Origin: Snodgrassella communis
GTDB lineage: Bacteria > Pseudomonadota > Gammaproteobacteria > Burkholderiales > Neisseriaceae
NCBI RefSeq assembly: GCF_914768045.1
Contig: NZ_CAJZCD010000002.1
Coordinates: 372,001 to 436,000 of the forward strand
Length of the DNA: 64,000 bases
Direction of reading: 5' to 3'
This document shows positions 21,790 through 32,382 of this stretch, piece by piece. The notes below the pieces were generated by a model that made no database searches, had not been told where the DNA came from, and worked only from the letters and a program-made list of their open reading frames with translations. The position numbers were made by a program, and so were the translations under genes. Numbering within the stretch: position 1 is the stretch's first letter; the number at the start of each line of letters is the position of its first letter.

Positions 21790-22392
21790 TTATTTGTCCT
21801 TATAAGTAAATCGTATATCAGTAAATGCTGGTTTCAGCTCTTTTAATACACTTTCAATAATTACATCACCATATGCTGTCAATCTGTCGCCGGCTGTTGA
21901 CATTCCGGAACGAAAGCGGGTTGCGCGACTATCAGCATTCCTGATGTTTACCCACCACACCCACATAATATCTTCACGCGCTAACCTATCACCTGCGCGG
22001 TTAACACCAGCGCGGAATGGCTGTGGTTCTGTTATGGTGATGTCGTAGCCAATTGAGGCAGCCATCTGCATAAAATAAGGAATACTCAAGCCACCGGTTT
22101 CATTAATTTTAGTGATCACTGCCAGTATTCTTTGCTGGCCATTTTTACCGGAGCTATCCAGATTGAGTAGCTCCTCCCAGCGGGCGATATAATTTCCCGA
22201 AGCGCGTGGGTCAATAACGCCCAGTTTACGACGGGCTGCATTCTGTATTTCATCCAGACAGTTGCCATCAATTATGGCGGCATTTCTTACTGCCGGTGCC
22301 GTGCGGTTGTATGCAACGGCTGGTAATAATCCCAATAAGGTATTAACATAACTCATAGCATACTCACATCCACCGTACCCAGCATAAACCAT
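21790..22392 (-). CDS. Mu gp48-like (DUF2313) baseplate protein
   Basis: Position between gp47-like and fibre; 'LLGLLPAVAYNRTAPAVRN' start pattern. Confidence 0.75.
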   Translation of the reverse strand: MVYAGYGGCEYAMSYVNTLLGLLPAVAYNRTAPAVRNAAIIDGNCLDEIQNAARRKLGVIDPRASGNYIARWEELLNLDSSGKNGQQRILAVITKINETGGLSIPYFMQMAASIGYDITITEPQPFRAGVNRAGDRLAREDIMWVWWVNIRNADSRATRFRSGMSTAGDRLTAYGDVIIESVLKELKPAFTDIRFTYKDK

Positions 22393-23411
22393 TCAATTTT
22401 CTCTTTTATCTCAGCCGTCAGATTAGCTGCCGGCTGAATCATTTTGCGGTCAATAACGCCAGATACGTCACTGATTACGGCTTCCAATTGAGATGCAATC
22501 ACGCTATCACCAGGCTTTAAGGCACTGAAATGCTCCTGCAAGGCCTGTCTGATGTCCGCTGTCGCCCTTTCAAGGTTCCCATCGGACAAACGCACCTTTA
22601 CTTTAATATCAACTCTGGTGACATCTGGTTTAATAACAAAGCTGTTTTTAGCAGTTACCGGACGCACTGAATCAATGTAAGCCTGTACTTTGCTGACTAT
22701 CTCATCACTGGGTAAATTATTATTGCTGGTAATAACAATATCTACCGTTCCAAGCCCACGGCGTAATGGGTATACATATGCGCTGGTAACACCGTCCACA
22801 CTCAATGCCCAAGCCCGATAATCATATTTATTGCCTCCGGCAGGTGGGCGACGCAATAAATCCAGCAAACGGTTCAATAACGAAGTATCGCTTTCAACAT
22901 CAGTGCCACCGGTTGTATGTACGATTTCGACATCACTGGATACGCCTATCGGTGCAGCCATAAATTGTGCTGCTTTATTATGCTGATTTGATGCAGAACC
23001 AGCTTCATCCGCCTGTATGGATAAAACAGCAGTACCCTCCTTACCGATTACAGCCTCTTGCTGAACCGCATATAAATACTCACCACATTTAATTTGTAGT
23101 TTTGCTTTTATTAATGATCCTTCAATACCATGCGCAATGGCTGTTCCATTGGCTGAAGTAGCATTCTTGCGGCGTATGCCACGCAGATTACAATGCCTTT
23201 CTAAAAATTCTGTATCTGCAGTATCTGGAAAAAATTGTCTTAATATCCATGCCTGATGGGCATATTGTCCTGTGGCACAACTGGCCAGACTGCTCGCCCG
23301 GATAAAATTATCACTATCTGAAGAAATATCAGCTTCGGGATTTAATGAAACCATATCACGCAAAATAGCCTGACGTATTTCCTCAAATGTTGGAATATTA
23401 TGCATTTTCAA
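22353..23411 (-). CDS. baseplate J / Mu gp47-like protein
   Basis: 'MHNIPTFEEIRQAILRDMVSLNPEADISSDSDNFIRASSLA' and 'TDVESDTSLLNRLLDLLRRPPAGG' baseplate J motif. Confidence 0.9.
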   Translation of the reverse strand: MKMHNIPTFEEIRQAILRDMVSLNPEADISSDSDNFIRASSLASCATGQYAHQAWILRQFFPDTADTEFLERHCNLRGIRRKNATSANGTAIAHGIEGSLIKAKLQIKCGEYLYAVQQEAVIGKEGTAVLSIQADEAGSASNQHNKAAQFMAAPIGVSSDVEIVHTTGGTDVESDTSLLNRLLDLLRRPPAGGNKYDYRAWALSVDGVTSAYVYPLRRGLGTVDIVITSNNNLPSDEIVSKVQAYIDSVRPVTAKNSFVIKPDVTRVDIKVKVRLSDGNLERATADIRQALQEHFSALKPGDSVIASQLEAVISDVSGVIDRKMIQPAANLTAEIKEKIEWFMLGTVDVSML

Positions 23412-23429
23412 AATCCATTTAATTATTTT

Positions 23430-23780
23430 TTAAATTACTTTAACCGGACATTCAAATATAAATTTTTCTCCAGTTAATTGCGTTACCTGTATATTCAGAT
23501 TCAGCATGCCATTATGTGCTTGCATGGTGGCAACAGAAATATCTGCCGCACGCCCATCATCAATAATTGGCTGTAACGCTTGTTGCGCATACTGTTTGGC
23601 TAGCAAACTAACTGATTGCAAATCTTTTTCCCGCTCAAGCGTATACAACAGTGAACCCAGCTTTTTATCCGCCCAATAGCTACCCAGCGGTGTTATCAGA
23701 CGCAAATAAACTGCGTTTTGTAAATGATTTATGATTTGTCCGGTATAATCACCTGTTCTGGTATCAATTTCTCTGTCCAT
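23430..23780 (-). CDS. Mu gp46-like baseplate protein
   Basis: 'DYTGQIINHLQNAVYLRLITPLGSYWADKKLGSLLYTLEREKDL'. Confidence 0.8.
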   Translation of the reverse strand: MDREIDTRTGDYTGQIINHLQNAVYLRLITPLGSYWADKKLGSLLYTLEREKDLQSVSLLAKQYAQQALQPIIDDGRAADISVATMQAHNGMLNLNIQVTQLTGEKFIFECPVKVI

Positions 23781-23857
23781 AAACTATCCCGTTGTGTTAT
23801 TTCTGTAGTTTATAAAAATAACAATATTTATCTGAAACTGAAGTACTTCAACAGCTA

Positions 23858-24550
23858 TCAAACAGGCTTGCCTACGCTGACACTGTGATCATGGTCTGCC
23901 AGACTGATGCCTTTGGCTTTAACATCGCCAACAGTGGTATAGCTGCCATTAGTCTGAACAATATTGCCTGAAAATATCGCCCCCTGCCCGCCTTTAATAT
24001 TCATGCCGCCATTACCATTAATTTGGCCTGCAGCTGTGATTTCCTGTGAACAATTAACATTTTGAGCACTGATATTTACGCCAGACTGAGCATCGATATT
24101 AATACCAGCTGCAGCCTCGATTTTTACTCCTGACGGTGCTTTTATATTTAAAGTTTCACAATCAATTTCAATCAGTTTGCCATTTTTTAAGGTAATCGAA
24201 GCACCAGATTGGTTATAAACAGCTACTTCACCGGCTGCCAGTGCTTTAATACGATATTCACCGTGTTCAGTGGCAATAATAATTCCATGACTAGTCTGAC
24301 CACTTAATGGCAAAACAATAGCTTCCGAACCTACGGGCGGATTGCTGGTGAAACCAAATTGCTGTATCTGCTCAACATCCTGTAGAAATTCATCGGCCAG
24401 AGCGGCTATCTGAGCAGATTGAATCGGCTGAGAGGCGTTTACCCGTGTCAACCTGCCACGGAAAGCCTGCCGGACTGAGCTGGTAGTATTATTAATTGTC
24501 GTTCTGGTTTTATTTACCAACTTCGCAACATAACTCATCTGACTCTCCAA
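23858..24550 (-). CDS. Mu gp45-like baseplate assembly protein V / spike
   Basis: 'FGFTSNPPVGSEAIVLPLSG' and C-terminal repetitive spike-like tail. Confidence 0.85.
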   Translation of the reverse strand: MESQMSYVAKLVNKTRTTINNTTSSVRQAFRGRLTRVNASQPIQSAQIAALADEFLQDVEQIQQFGFTSNPPVGSEAIVLPLSGQTSHGIIIATEHGEYRIKALAAGEVAVYNQSGASITLKNGKLIEIDCETLNIKAPSGVKIEAAAGINIDAQSGVNISAQNVNCSQEITAAGQINGNGGMNIKGGQGAIFSGNIVQTNGSYTTVGDVKAKGISLADHDHSVSVGKPV

Positions 24551-24586
24551 TTAATTAAAATATATTGTAATTAAATATATACCTTG

Positions 24587-25744
24587 TTAAATTTTTGCCT
24601 GTTTATTCTGCCGGTTAGTCACACCTTTCCGTTTACCTTTGCGGGATCGTGCTGCTGCCGATTTTTTAACATAAGCATCCGGCGTCCATATTCCATCCTC
24701 CTTCAAGCGCAGTTCAGTCAGCGTGCCACCACTTCGACTCAGTAAGAACCGGCGTCCCATCAGAAAAAAAATGGCATCAATTTGCTGATCTTCATCAATG
24801 ACATGCACTCGTTGACCAGGTTGCCATAAGACACCATCCTGAGTTTTATGATCTGCAACCGTAATGGTTAAAGTGAAACCTTCCAGACGCCAGTCCGAAA
24901 GCATTTTTTTTGCCTGCACCTTCAATTGTTCCAGATTTTCTGCATCACCGATTACGACTGTTTTCGGTTTGTACAAAAGCATTGTTTCGTCTTTATATAC
25001 CCATTTCAAATCATGCTTTGATGAATTGGCATAACGGGTGTGGCTCTGGCCAAGAAAGGTAACTTCCGAGTAACGATTCTCAGTACTATATTCGATATGA
25101 ATACTTTGAATATTACGTCTGCGATCATACTTACTATGACAAAGAGTTGCCACAGGCGGGCTGGCATAATCAGCACCGCCAATTACCAACGTACCATCTG
25201 GCTCCAGCCACACATGCAGGCCTGCCTTATAGGCAACTTTGCTCAATGCCTGCCATGCAGTTTCCCCAGGTTCAATGTCTACTTTGTCCAGAACTGGATT
25301 TTTTTCCGCCTTTAATATCACCTTTTTAATTTGTGGCCATGGTTCAACTATCTTCTGAGCCGCGGCTAAAACATTCATTCCTTTAACATTAATTTGCTTC
25401 ACACTGCAATCTACCAGCAAACCGGCAAGGTCACGACCATTAAAACTGATACTATGGTTATTTTTATCAACCATTTCATTCTGGTGCCCAACAATCCCCG
25501 TCATAACCAACTGATTATTAATTAAAACCTCACATTGTAAAGAGCTATAATCAGCCAAAACACCCTGATTTCGGGAAACATTAGTTTCAAAACTGAAAGC
25601 ATCAGCAGGAATCAAAAAATCACTGTCAATATCATAGCTAAGCCAGTCTTTATGCTCTTTTCCGCCTATACGTACCACCACTTCATTAGCATAAGGATAC
25701 GGTAATACTTCAGTCTCATTTAACATAATAATTAATCCACTCAT
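24587..25744 (-). CDS. Mu gpP (gp44)-like baseplate hub protein
   Basis: Position; 'VVVRIGGKEHKDWLSYDIDSDFLIPADAFSFE'. Confidence 0.85.
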   Translation of the reverse strand: MSGLIIMLNETEVLPYPYANEVVVRIGGKEHKDWLSYDIDSDFLIPADAFSFETNVSRNQGVLADYSSLQCEVLINNQLVMTGIVGHQNEMVDKNNHSISFNGRDLAGLLVDCSVKQINVKGMNVLAAAQKIVEPWPQIKKVILKAEKNPVLDKVDIEPGETAWQALSKVAYKAGLHVWLEPDGTLVIGGADYASPPVATLCHSKYDRRRNIQSIHIEYSTENRYSEVTFLGQSHTRYANSSKHDLKWVYKDETMLLYKPKTVVIGDAENLEQLKVQAKKMLSDWRLEGFTLTITVADHKTQDGVLWQPGQRVHVIDEDQQIDAIFFLMGRRFLLSRSGGTLTELRLKEDGIWTPDAYVKKSAAARSRKGKRKGVTNRQNKQAKI

Positions 25745-27041
25745 TACGCTGAATAAATGATGGATGGCATAAATGAGGATTCAGACGCATTAATTCATTC
25801 GCCCGTTTAATATCCTGATAAAGCAAATATGCCAGTTGGTGAATAGTGCCGCTAATATCTGCTTTTCTGGTTCGTATTGGCGGTTTCTGATTAATGACAG
25901 CCAGAATATAATTATTAAATTGTGCAGCGATATTAGCCAGCAACTGAACCATTATCGTCGTTTGCGTATATATATTGGCAGCATTTATGCTTTTAACATT
26001 ATCAGCATAATCATAAGTTTCACGTAAAATATCTATTAATTTCTGAATACGCAGACGCAGATTATTATTGATATACAACAATTCATTTGCCGTAACTATG
26101 TCACTATTCACCTCAATTATAGTCACTGTATTCTGAATCAAAGCACCAATACTTATAATTTGCAGAATCTGGGCAATGGGTTGCATCTGAATACCCGCAA
26201 TCTTTTGCACATGATTAATGGCTTCTTCAGATTCCTGAATATCCTGACTATGCAAAACATAATCAGGCAAATTATTCAAACTATCTACACGGTTACTGAT
26301 AGAATCAAAAGTCTGTCTGCTACTTAAACTACCAGTAGCAAACTGTGCATCATTCGTCAGGCCTGTTGTCACCATTGTGGCCACAGAATGAATCAGCTTA
26401 CTGACGTCCTGATTGTAAGATGCAGAAGAAAAAGCTTTACTGGTCAAATATTTTATGGGATCAAGATCGAAAAAGCGGCGAACACTGCCAGCTACACCAC
26501 ATAATGCAGCAAATACACCATTTGTACTGCCCCATAAAGATGAAATACCCTCCCGAACACTTAACAGCGTTTCAGAATAACCCAGTAATTGCTGTGTATA
26601 CTTTTCAAGAGTATTGTGTATCTGCTCTAATTTAGCTAACCATTGATTTTCAAATAAAAATATCGGGGCAGACTCTTTCGCCTCAAAAAAGGTTATATCC
26701 AGTGCAACATAATTAACTGAATCAGCTTCAGTACGAAACGACCAGCTTGCAGCAATCATATTTTGTAATAGACCTAAAACCGGATGAACTAATGTGCCAG
26801 CACCTGGTTCCTCCAGCACCGCCAATAACTGTGATAACTTTGTATCAAATCCAGCACCAAAATAGACAGCAGCAATCTGACATTGCCGTCCCTGCGTACC
26901 CAAATCCTCAATATCAGTTCCATTTGCAAACGGACGACCATGCCTAACTAGCGCTTTCTCATTTTTATCACTAATAGAAATGACATCAAAGGCAACATTT
27001 TTATAACTGGCCTTTTGCAGATTATTCTTCCACATAGTCAT
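25716..27041 (-). CDS. Mu gpN (gp43)-like tail / DNA-circularisation N-terminal domain protein
   Basis: 'WKNNLQKASYKNVAFDVISISDKNEKALVRHGRPFANGTDIEDLG'. Confidence 0.85.
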   Translation of the reverse strand: MTMWKNNLQKASYKNVAFDVISISDKNEKALVRHGRPFANGTDIEDLGTQGRQCQIAAVYFGAGFDTKLSQLLAVLEEPGAGTLVHPVLGLLQNMIAASWSFRTEADSVNYVALDITFFEAKESAPIFLFENQWLAKLEQIHNTLEKYTQQLLGYSETLLSVREGISSLWGSTNGVFAALCGVAGSVRRFFDLDPIKYLTSKAFSSASYNQDVSKLIHSVATMVTTGLTNDAQFATGSLSSRQTFDSISNRVDSLNNLPDYVLHSQDIQESEEAINHVQKIAGIQMQPIAQILQIISIGALIQNTVTIIEVNSDIVTANELLYINNNLRLRIQKLIDILRETYDYADNVKSINAANIYTQTTIMVQLLANIAAQFNNYILAVINQKPPIRTRKADISGTIHQLAYLLYQDIKRANELMRLNPHLCHPSFIQRNEWINYYVK

Positions 27042-29623
27042 TATTGTGCACCTCCACGGTTATACATTTCCATTTGATTGCGTGAAACCAGATTACTAAT
27101 CACTCTGCCATCAAGCGTTACCGTAAGATTATTCTGAATAACCTGCTGCTGGTTCGACAGAATAGTAGCTATTTTGTCTAAACGTATACCCAACTCCTGT
27201 ACAATAGACTGAAAAGCATTTTGAAATTCAGCACTTTGCTGCACAAGCATAGACTGCCCAGCACCAGACTGGCTTTCTATAGCAGGTAAATCAGCCAGAG
27301 CATTTCTGTATGAAAGCATCATTACAGCAGACGGTGTCATATTCGCACCCGTTATCAGCTCATCCCTTTCACAGGCAAACATTGATTGCCCATATAATGC
27401 AGGATTGAGTCCGTAGGCATTGCGAAAATCTGATGTGATTGGCTGGTTCCCCTCTACATCAGTTGTAGCTGTTATTTCCTCAGTATCCTTATTTTGCGTA
27501 ACAGCATCGCCTACCTTATCGCCCATAAAGCTGCCGCCGATTCCGCCAAGTAAACCGCCAACCAGCCCGCCCAGCGCAGTACCTATACCAGGTAATATTA
27601 ATGTTCCGATTGCAGCGCCAACCTGACCTCCTGCCCAGGCACCTGCCAGACCACCAGCGGTACTGGTTGCATTTTTTATCTGAGCCGTCTTCTTTTCTTC
27701 ATAGGTTAAACTGTCATCATTCTGAATTGCATATACATTATAGGCACCACCAAGGACAGCCAATGCCGAATTACCCCGTCCTAACATTTTACCAGACACT
27801 CTAGCTGGAATTTTTCTACTTTTTATGCCAGTTTTACCACCGACTGACGTTTTTTTACCGTTGCTTCTGCGTGATTTTCTTCTTTCTCTATCAAAATCAC
27901 CTGCTGAATCAATATCACCTCCTTGACCAGACAAAGCCCCCAATACCTTCAGTGCAGTTGCAGCACTGCCAGCAGCTGCGGCCAAAGCGGTTACAGCAAG
28001 CGTAAGAGCAGGAAATTCCGCTGATAACTCGGTCAACTTCGTTTGAAAATTAACTAATGGTTCTACTACATCACTTCTGCCCAAAGTAGTCAAAGCACGA
28101 TTTTTTTCCTGCTGCCGCTCCGGATCCGAGGATAATACGGCCAACTGTTTGGCAGCCAAACCACCAGCATCTTTCTGCAACGCGTTTATTTGTGGCAGCA
28201 GCAGATTATTATTCAAATTAGCATTAATAGCATCTCTAGCATCTACAGGAATAAAAGATAACAGCTTATCCTGACGAGCCTCCATCTGTTGCTGTGCCTG
28301 TACATCGCCTGCATCAGCTTTTTGCTTTAAGTTCTGGTAACTCTTATCTTTGGCCAGAATATCACTACAAACTTTAATCAGAGATTGAGCATCATTTAAT
28401 CCCTGCTTATTGCCCTGTTCCCTGATTTTATCCCAATCAAGATATTTGCCAGAAGCATTAGGATCTTTAATTTTACGCAGATTACTGCCCAATTCCGGAT
28501 TAGCCAATGTTTCCAGAAAAGCTTTAATGCTTTTACTTGCCTCATCATTGGATTCTGAATTTTTTGATGTGGTCTGTAAGGCTGAAATTAAATAATCGAT
28601 ACCTCCAGTATCCGTTAGCCCCGCCTTTTTGGCAGAAGACAGTAAATCCGGTAATTCACCCTGCAATTGGGCAATAGTAAATTTACCCTGACTGCTTGAT
28701 CCAATAATATGATCAGAAACCGAATTATAATCTTTAGCCTGCAGACCATAGTCTGCCAATGATTTGTACAATCTGGCTGTATTTTCATGGTCATATTCAC
28801 CAGCATTGGCAGAGGATCCGACCATGGTGCGATGAGCATAAGGAATTGTTGCCTTCACCTGATCCAGAGTCATGTTCTGCTGTAACATATCAGTAAACAG
28901 ATTCAGAGCAGCCTGTGATGTACCGCCATTTTTAGCAACTAACCCCTGAACCAAACCCTGAATTTCTTTAACACCCTGAGTTTTAATCCAATCCGCAGAT
29001 TTACTCTTATCTGTACCAAATGCCTTTGCAGCCGCTTGAATCACACCTGAACGTAATTTTTTTTCATCATCTATTGCGGGTTTAACTGCGCCGTAAGCCG
29101 CCTTTCCGCCCCTGATAAGTTCACTGCCAACAGTTTTGGCTACGCCCCATTTAGATGAATTTTTTTGTTGTTCAGCAAAATTTTTTTGTATTTTAGAACT
29201 TTTTTCTAATTCCTTATTTAACTCACGAATACTGTTACGAGAAGCCTTGGTTGCATGCTGAATCTGTTTTTGAGCCGCAGTAGCAGTAGCAGTAAAATTC
29301 TTATATGCATTCTTGCTCTTACCAATTTCCCGTTGTATTTCCCGCTCAGACCGTATTTCCTTCCGTAATCGCATATCCGCGGCACGCTGTTGCTCTCGCT
29401 GAATCTGCTGAATAATTCGGATTTGGGATTTACCGGCTTTCTCACTTTCCCTGACTGCAACGGCAGCTGTACGCTTGATTTGCTGTTCTAATTTTTTTAC
29501 CTCCTCAGTCATTCTGGTAATAGAGGCCTCCTGTTTTGCTAGCGACTCCTGATTTGAAGACATGTCAATACTCTCGTCTAATTGTTGATTATATTTATTC
29601 TGACTGATTAAAAATAATTGCAA
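27041..29623 (-). CDS. module A tail tape-measure protein
   Basis: 860 aa with coiled-coil N-terminus and Gly/Ala-rich hydrophobic segment, between chaperone and gpN-like genes. Confidence 0.85.
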   Translation of the reverse strand: MQLFLISQNKYNQQLDESIDMSSNQESLAKQEASITRMTEEVKKLEQQIKRTAAVAVRESEKAGKSQIRIIQQIQREQQRAADMRLRKEIRSEREIQREIGKSKNAYKNFTATATAAQKQIQHATKASRNSIRELNKELEKSSKIQKNFAEQQKNSSKWGVAKTVGSELIRGGKAAYGAVKPAIDDEKKLRSGVIQAAAKAFGTDKSKSADWIKTQGVKEIQGLVQGLVAKNGGTSQAALNLFTDMLQQNMTLDQVKATIPYAHRTMVGSSANAGEYDHENTARLYKSLADYGLQAKDYNSVSDHIIGSSSQGKFTIAQLQGELPDLLSSAKKAGLTDTGGIDYLISALQTTSKNSESNDEASKSIKAFLETLANPELGSNLRKIKDPNASGKYLDWDKIREQGNKQGLNDAQSLIKVCSDILAKDKSYQNLKQKADAGDVQAQQQMEARQDKLLSFIPVDARDAINANLNNNLLLPQINALQKDAGGLAAKQLAVLSSDPERQQEKNRALTTLGRSDVVEPLVNFQTKLTELSAEFPALTLAVTALAAAAGSAATALKVLGALSGQGGDIDSAGDFDRERRKSRRSNGKKTSVGGKTGIKSRKIPARVSGKMLGRGNSALAVLGGAYNVYAIQNDDSLTYEEKKTAQIKNATSTAGGLAGAWAGGQVGAAIGTLILPGIGTALGGLVGGLLGGIGGSFMGDKVGDAVTQNKDTEEITATTDVEGNQPITSDFRNAYGLNPALYGQSMFACERDELITGANMTPSAVMMLSYRNALADLPAIESQSGAGQSMLVQQSAEFQNAFQSIVQELGIRLDKIATILSNQQQVIQNNLTVTLDGRVISNLVSRNQMEMYNRGGAQ

Positions 29624-29654
29624 GCAATGAATATGCCCTAGCAGCCCCCATGCA

Positions 29655-29682
29655 AAAAGCCCTGCTGTAGAGCAGGGCTTTT
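29655..29682 (-). terminator. intra-operon terminator between chaperone pair and tape measure (module A)
   Basis: AAAAGCCCTGCT-gtag-AGCAGGGCTTTT perfect 12-bp stem, U-run in both orientations. Confidence 0.85.
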
Positions 29683-29683
29683 A

Positions 29684-29866
29684 TCAGTCAGGCTGATTAG
29701 CTACCAAACTATCTTTAACCGGCTGGAATGGTTTTGGCTTTCTTTGGCGTAAAGAAATAATAACATTCTCATCATCATTTTTTATGCCCATACTCTCCAG
29801 AACAGTCTCAATCCAGACAGATACTTCAGCATGGCACATTGTGCTAACCATAGCTGGCGTGATCAT
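29684..29866 (-). CDS. Mu gp42-like downstream frame of the tail assembly chaperone, probably expressed by frameshift
   Basis: Frame is -1 relative to 29911..30288 and is open upstream across its stop (...GQHRNYAIAHKNYRQACILLAKSMITPAM...). Confidence 0.6.
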   Translation of the reverse strand: MITPAMVSTMCHAEVSVWIETVLESMGIKNDDENVIISLRQRKPKPFQPVKDSLVANQPD

Positions 29867-29910
29867 CGATTTAGCCAGCAGAATACACGCCTGTCGATAA
29901 TTTTTATGTG

Positions 29911-30288
29911 CTATTGCATAATTACGGTGCTGTCCGCTTCCTCTGATGCCGCTGGGTCTGACTGGCCAGCGGCAATCGATTTTGAACGTAGAGCTTCCAT
30001 ACTGGTTAAAATTGACTGATAATCTTCTGAGGCAAGGTTGTGCAACAGAAATTCAACACTCAGGTTTTCGGCATCAATACCAGAAACTTCTAATTGTTGT
30101 GCCCAATAAGCCAGTGTGGTTAAAATGGCTTTTTTAGCCCCTGATACCTCTTCAATCAAACCAGTTTCTTCCAGTACTTCCAGTGCTTTGAGTTCATCTG
30201 CCAAAGTCAATGGCTTAACAGTATAATCAAAATACATCTGGCCATTGTACGCCAGACCATAAACCAGTTTTCCAGTCTCTTTTAACAT
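29911..30288 (-). CDS. Mu gp41-like tail assembly chaperone
   Basis: Follows tail tube; 125 aa 'LTLADELKALEVLEE...LAYWAQQLEVSGI'. Confidence 0.75.
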   Translation of the reverse strand: MLKETGKLVYGLAYNGQMYFDYTVKPLTLADELKALEVLEETGLIEEVSGAKKAILTTLAYWAQQLEVSGIDAENLSVEFLLHNLASEDYQSILTSMEALRSKSIAAGQSDPAASEEADSTVIMQ

Positions 30289-30689
30289 TATTCTACCACT
30301 TTATCCAGTGCAAACATTTCAATATCACGACGTGCTTCATTTTCTACACTGTATTCTTCCGAGCATTTAGTGCTGGTGCAACCTATATAGCTGATGCGTG
30401 CTTCATCGGCATTACGGGGATAAATAGTAATTTTTGCATTAGTAATATTGTCCCAGTCAATGCCACTTTCATCCAGTGGAATGGCTGCACTCACACTCAT
30501 CGTATATTCGGTTACGCCATCTGCATAACCACGTACCTTGCCGGATTTATTCATGGTTTTAACCACCTTACGTCCGGTAGTTACTTCCGGTTTGAAGCTG
30601 ATGATTTCAACCTCACGACCATTTACTTCCATTATTACCGCACCGGCATATTTAGCGCCTGTTTTATTTGCCATATTTTTTCCTTTCAA
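30288..30689 (-). CDS. Mu gpM-like tail tube protein
   Basis: 'TGAKYAGAVIMEVNGREVEIISFKPEVTTGRKVVKTMNKSGKVRGYADGVTEYTMSV'. Confidence 0.88.
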   Translation of the reverse strand: MKGKNMANKTGAKYAGAVIMEVNGREVEIISFKPEVTTGRKVVKTMNKSGKVRGYADGVTEYTMSVSAAIPLDESGIDWDNITNAKITIYPRNADEARISYIGCTSTKCSEEYSVENEARRDIEMFALDKVVE

Positions 30690-30732
30690 TAGACAAGGTG
30701 TTAACCTTAAACTAACACCTTATATGATTAAT

Positions 30733-32166
30733 TTATAAATACAGATCCACACGCGCAGCCAACACATGCAATCCGTTGACTACATCAGCAGGAATAACCG
30801 CATCCAAGCGGTTTGGATCATTTGGATTTCGCTGTACAATCAGTTTGTCTTTATTTTCCAGAACTGCTTCAAGAATCTCAGCATTTTCACACTGATACAA
30901 TACATCCAGAATTTCTGAGCGTACTTTTAGCGGAGTACGTTCTGAGAGCTTCTCACGCGGAAAACGCAGGGCAATGCGCTGATTAACAGCATCGCGTACA
31001 TAGTCAAGTGTGCGAATTGTTGTGATATCCAGTAAAGCCGGATCATCTGTACCCGTAGCATTTTTCACATAGGTAGATACAGCACGCATAATCTGCACAC
31101 GATTGTTTACAATCTGCAAAGGCGTTAGCCCGTTATATAGCGCACTATTAAACTCAGCAAACAACGGCCAATTGGCATCAGTTGTTTTTCTCAGCCCTTT
31201 GATTTCCAGTGTATTGAGTGGACGAGCCGGGTCAGTTTCACCAGCAATTACTGCCGCATAGCCTGCTGCAATAATGGCATTGCCTTCCATAGCATTTTTA
31301 TACCAGGCTATGGTAATGCGGCCACTATTGATATCTTTAGCAAAGGCAGTGCCTGTACTGAGCGTACCGCGCCAGCCCATTACACCGATACAACCACGTT
31401 TTTCAATTGCATTAGATACCAGATCAATATGATCAGACAATTTTCTGGCATTTAAACTATCGGTAAAAGCATTACAGATAATATGGTAATGTTTGCCAGC
31501 TACCTGCTCAAGAGCAGGACCGATATCCTGATCCCCATAACCACCTTGAAATGGCTTGATATCCAGAGAAACGTCGGCCAGACTAACATTTTCTGCACTA
31601 AAAGATGCCAATAAGGCAATTTCATTACCAATCGATCCAGAATTTCTGGCTGTGAGTTTGATTGTATAACCATCAGCCTCAGCTACTGCCAGCGTATTTG
31701 CGCTATTGATAATATCAACCATTCTATCGATAATATTTAAAGTATCATCATTACTGCTTACTGTAATTTGGCAGTCAATTCCACCAATAGTTATGGTTAG
31801 AATACCAGAATTATTAAGCGAATTTGCAAAGACTACAGATACACTTGCGGTGGCAGCAGTACTTTGTCCTACATCATTAACACCAATTATGGTTAAATCC
31901 AGATAGGGATTATTCACAAATGCCTGTTTGACACAATGATAAGCCCAAGAACCATGCCCAAACAAAGTAGCGGCATCAGCATCACTGAATAATTGTACTG
32001 GTGTCAGTGCTGGCTGCTTACCCTCAGGCAACATAGGTGCAATCAGCAACATTTTTTGGGGATTAGCTGGCAAGCCTCTTACGGCAGTACGCGTATTGAA
32101 TTCAATATACCGGCCTGGTACACGAATATCATTGCGCACAGTATCAAACTGAATATTATCAATCAT
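30733..32166 (-). CDS. Mu gpL-like contractile tail sheath
   Basis: 'IQFDTVRNDIRVPGRYIEFNTRTAVRGLPANPQKMLLIAPML'. Confidence 0.92.
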   Translation of the reverse strand: MIDNIQFDTVRNDIRVPGRYIEFNTRTAVRGLPANPQKMLLIAPMLPEGKQPALTPVQLFSDADAATLFGHGSWAYHCVKQAFVNNPYLDLTIIGVNDVGQSTAATASVSVVFANSLNNSGILTITIGGIDCQITVSSNDDTLNIIDRMVDIINSANTLAVAEADGYTIKLTARNSGSIGNEIALLASFSAENVSLADVSLDIKPFQGGYGDQDIGPALEQVAGKHYHIICNAFTDSLNARKLSDHIDLVSNAIEKRGCIGVMGWRGTLSTGTAFAKDINSGRITIAWYKNAMEGNAIIAAGYAAVIAGETDPARPLNTLEIKGLRKTTDANWPLFAEFNSALYNGLTPLQIVNNRVQIMRAVSTYVKNATGTDDPALLDITTIRTLDYVRDAVNQRIALRFPREKLSERTPLKVRSEILDVLYQCENAEILEAVLENKDKLIVQRNPNDPNRLDAVIPADVVNGLHVLAARVDLYL

Positions 32167-32351
32167 TCCTTTACTCCTGTTTCATTATTTAAATTTTCTG
32201 CGACCATGGTTAAGTCACCATCAGTTACCGAACAGTGGTAATAAAGACTGTCTGGAACCTTAACCGTGTTATTAGTTATATAAGAATTAGCGCGATTTTC
32301 CTTTGGCACGCGTAAACCATCTGCTACTTGAACTAGCATTTTCTCTTTCAT
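32163..32351 (-). CDS. DUF2635 (Mu gp38-like) protein
   Basis: 'VQVADGLRVPKENR...VPDSLYYHCSVTDGDL'. Confidence 0.75.
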   Translation of the reverse strand: MKEKMLVQVADGLRVPKENRANSYITNNTVKVPDSLYYHCSVTDGDLTMVAENLNNETGVKE

Positions 32352-32382
32352 ATTCGATGGTTACGAATCAGTCTTGTATATT

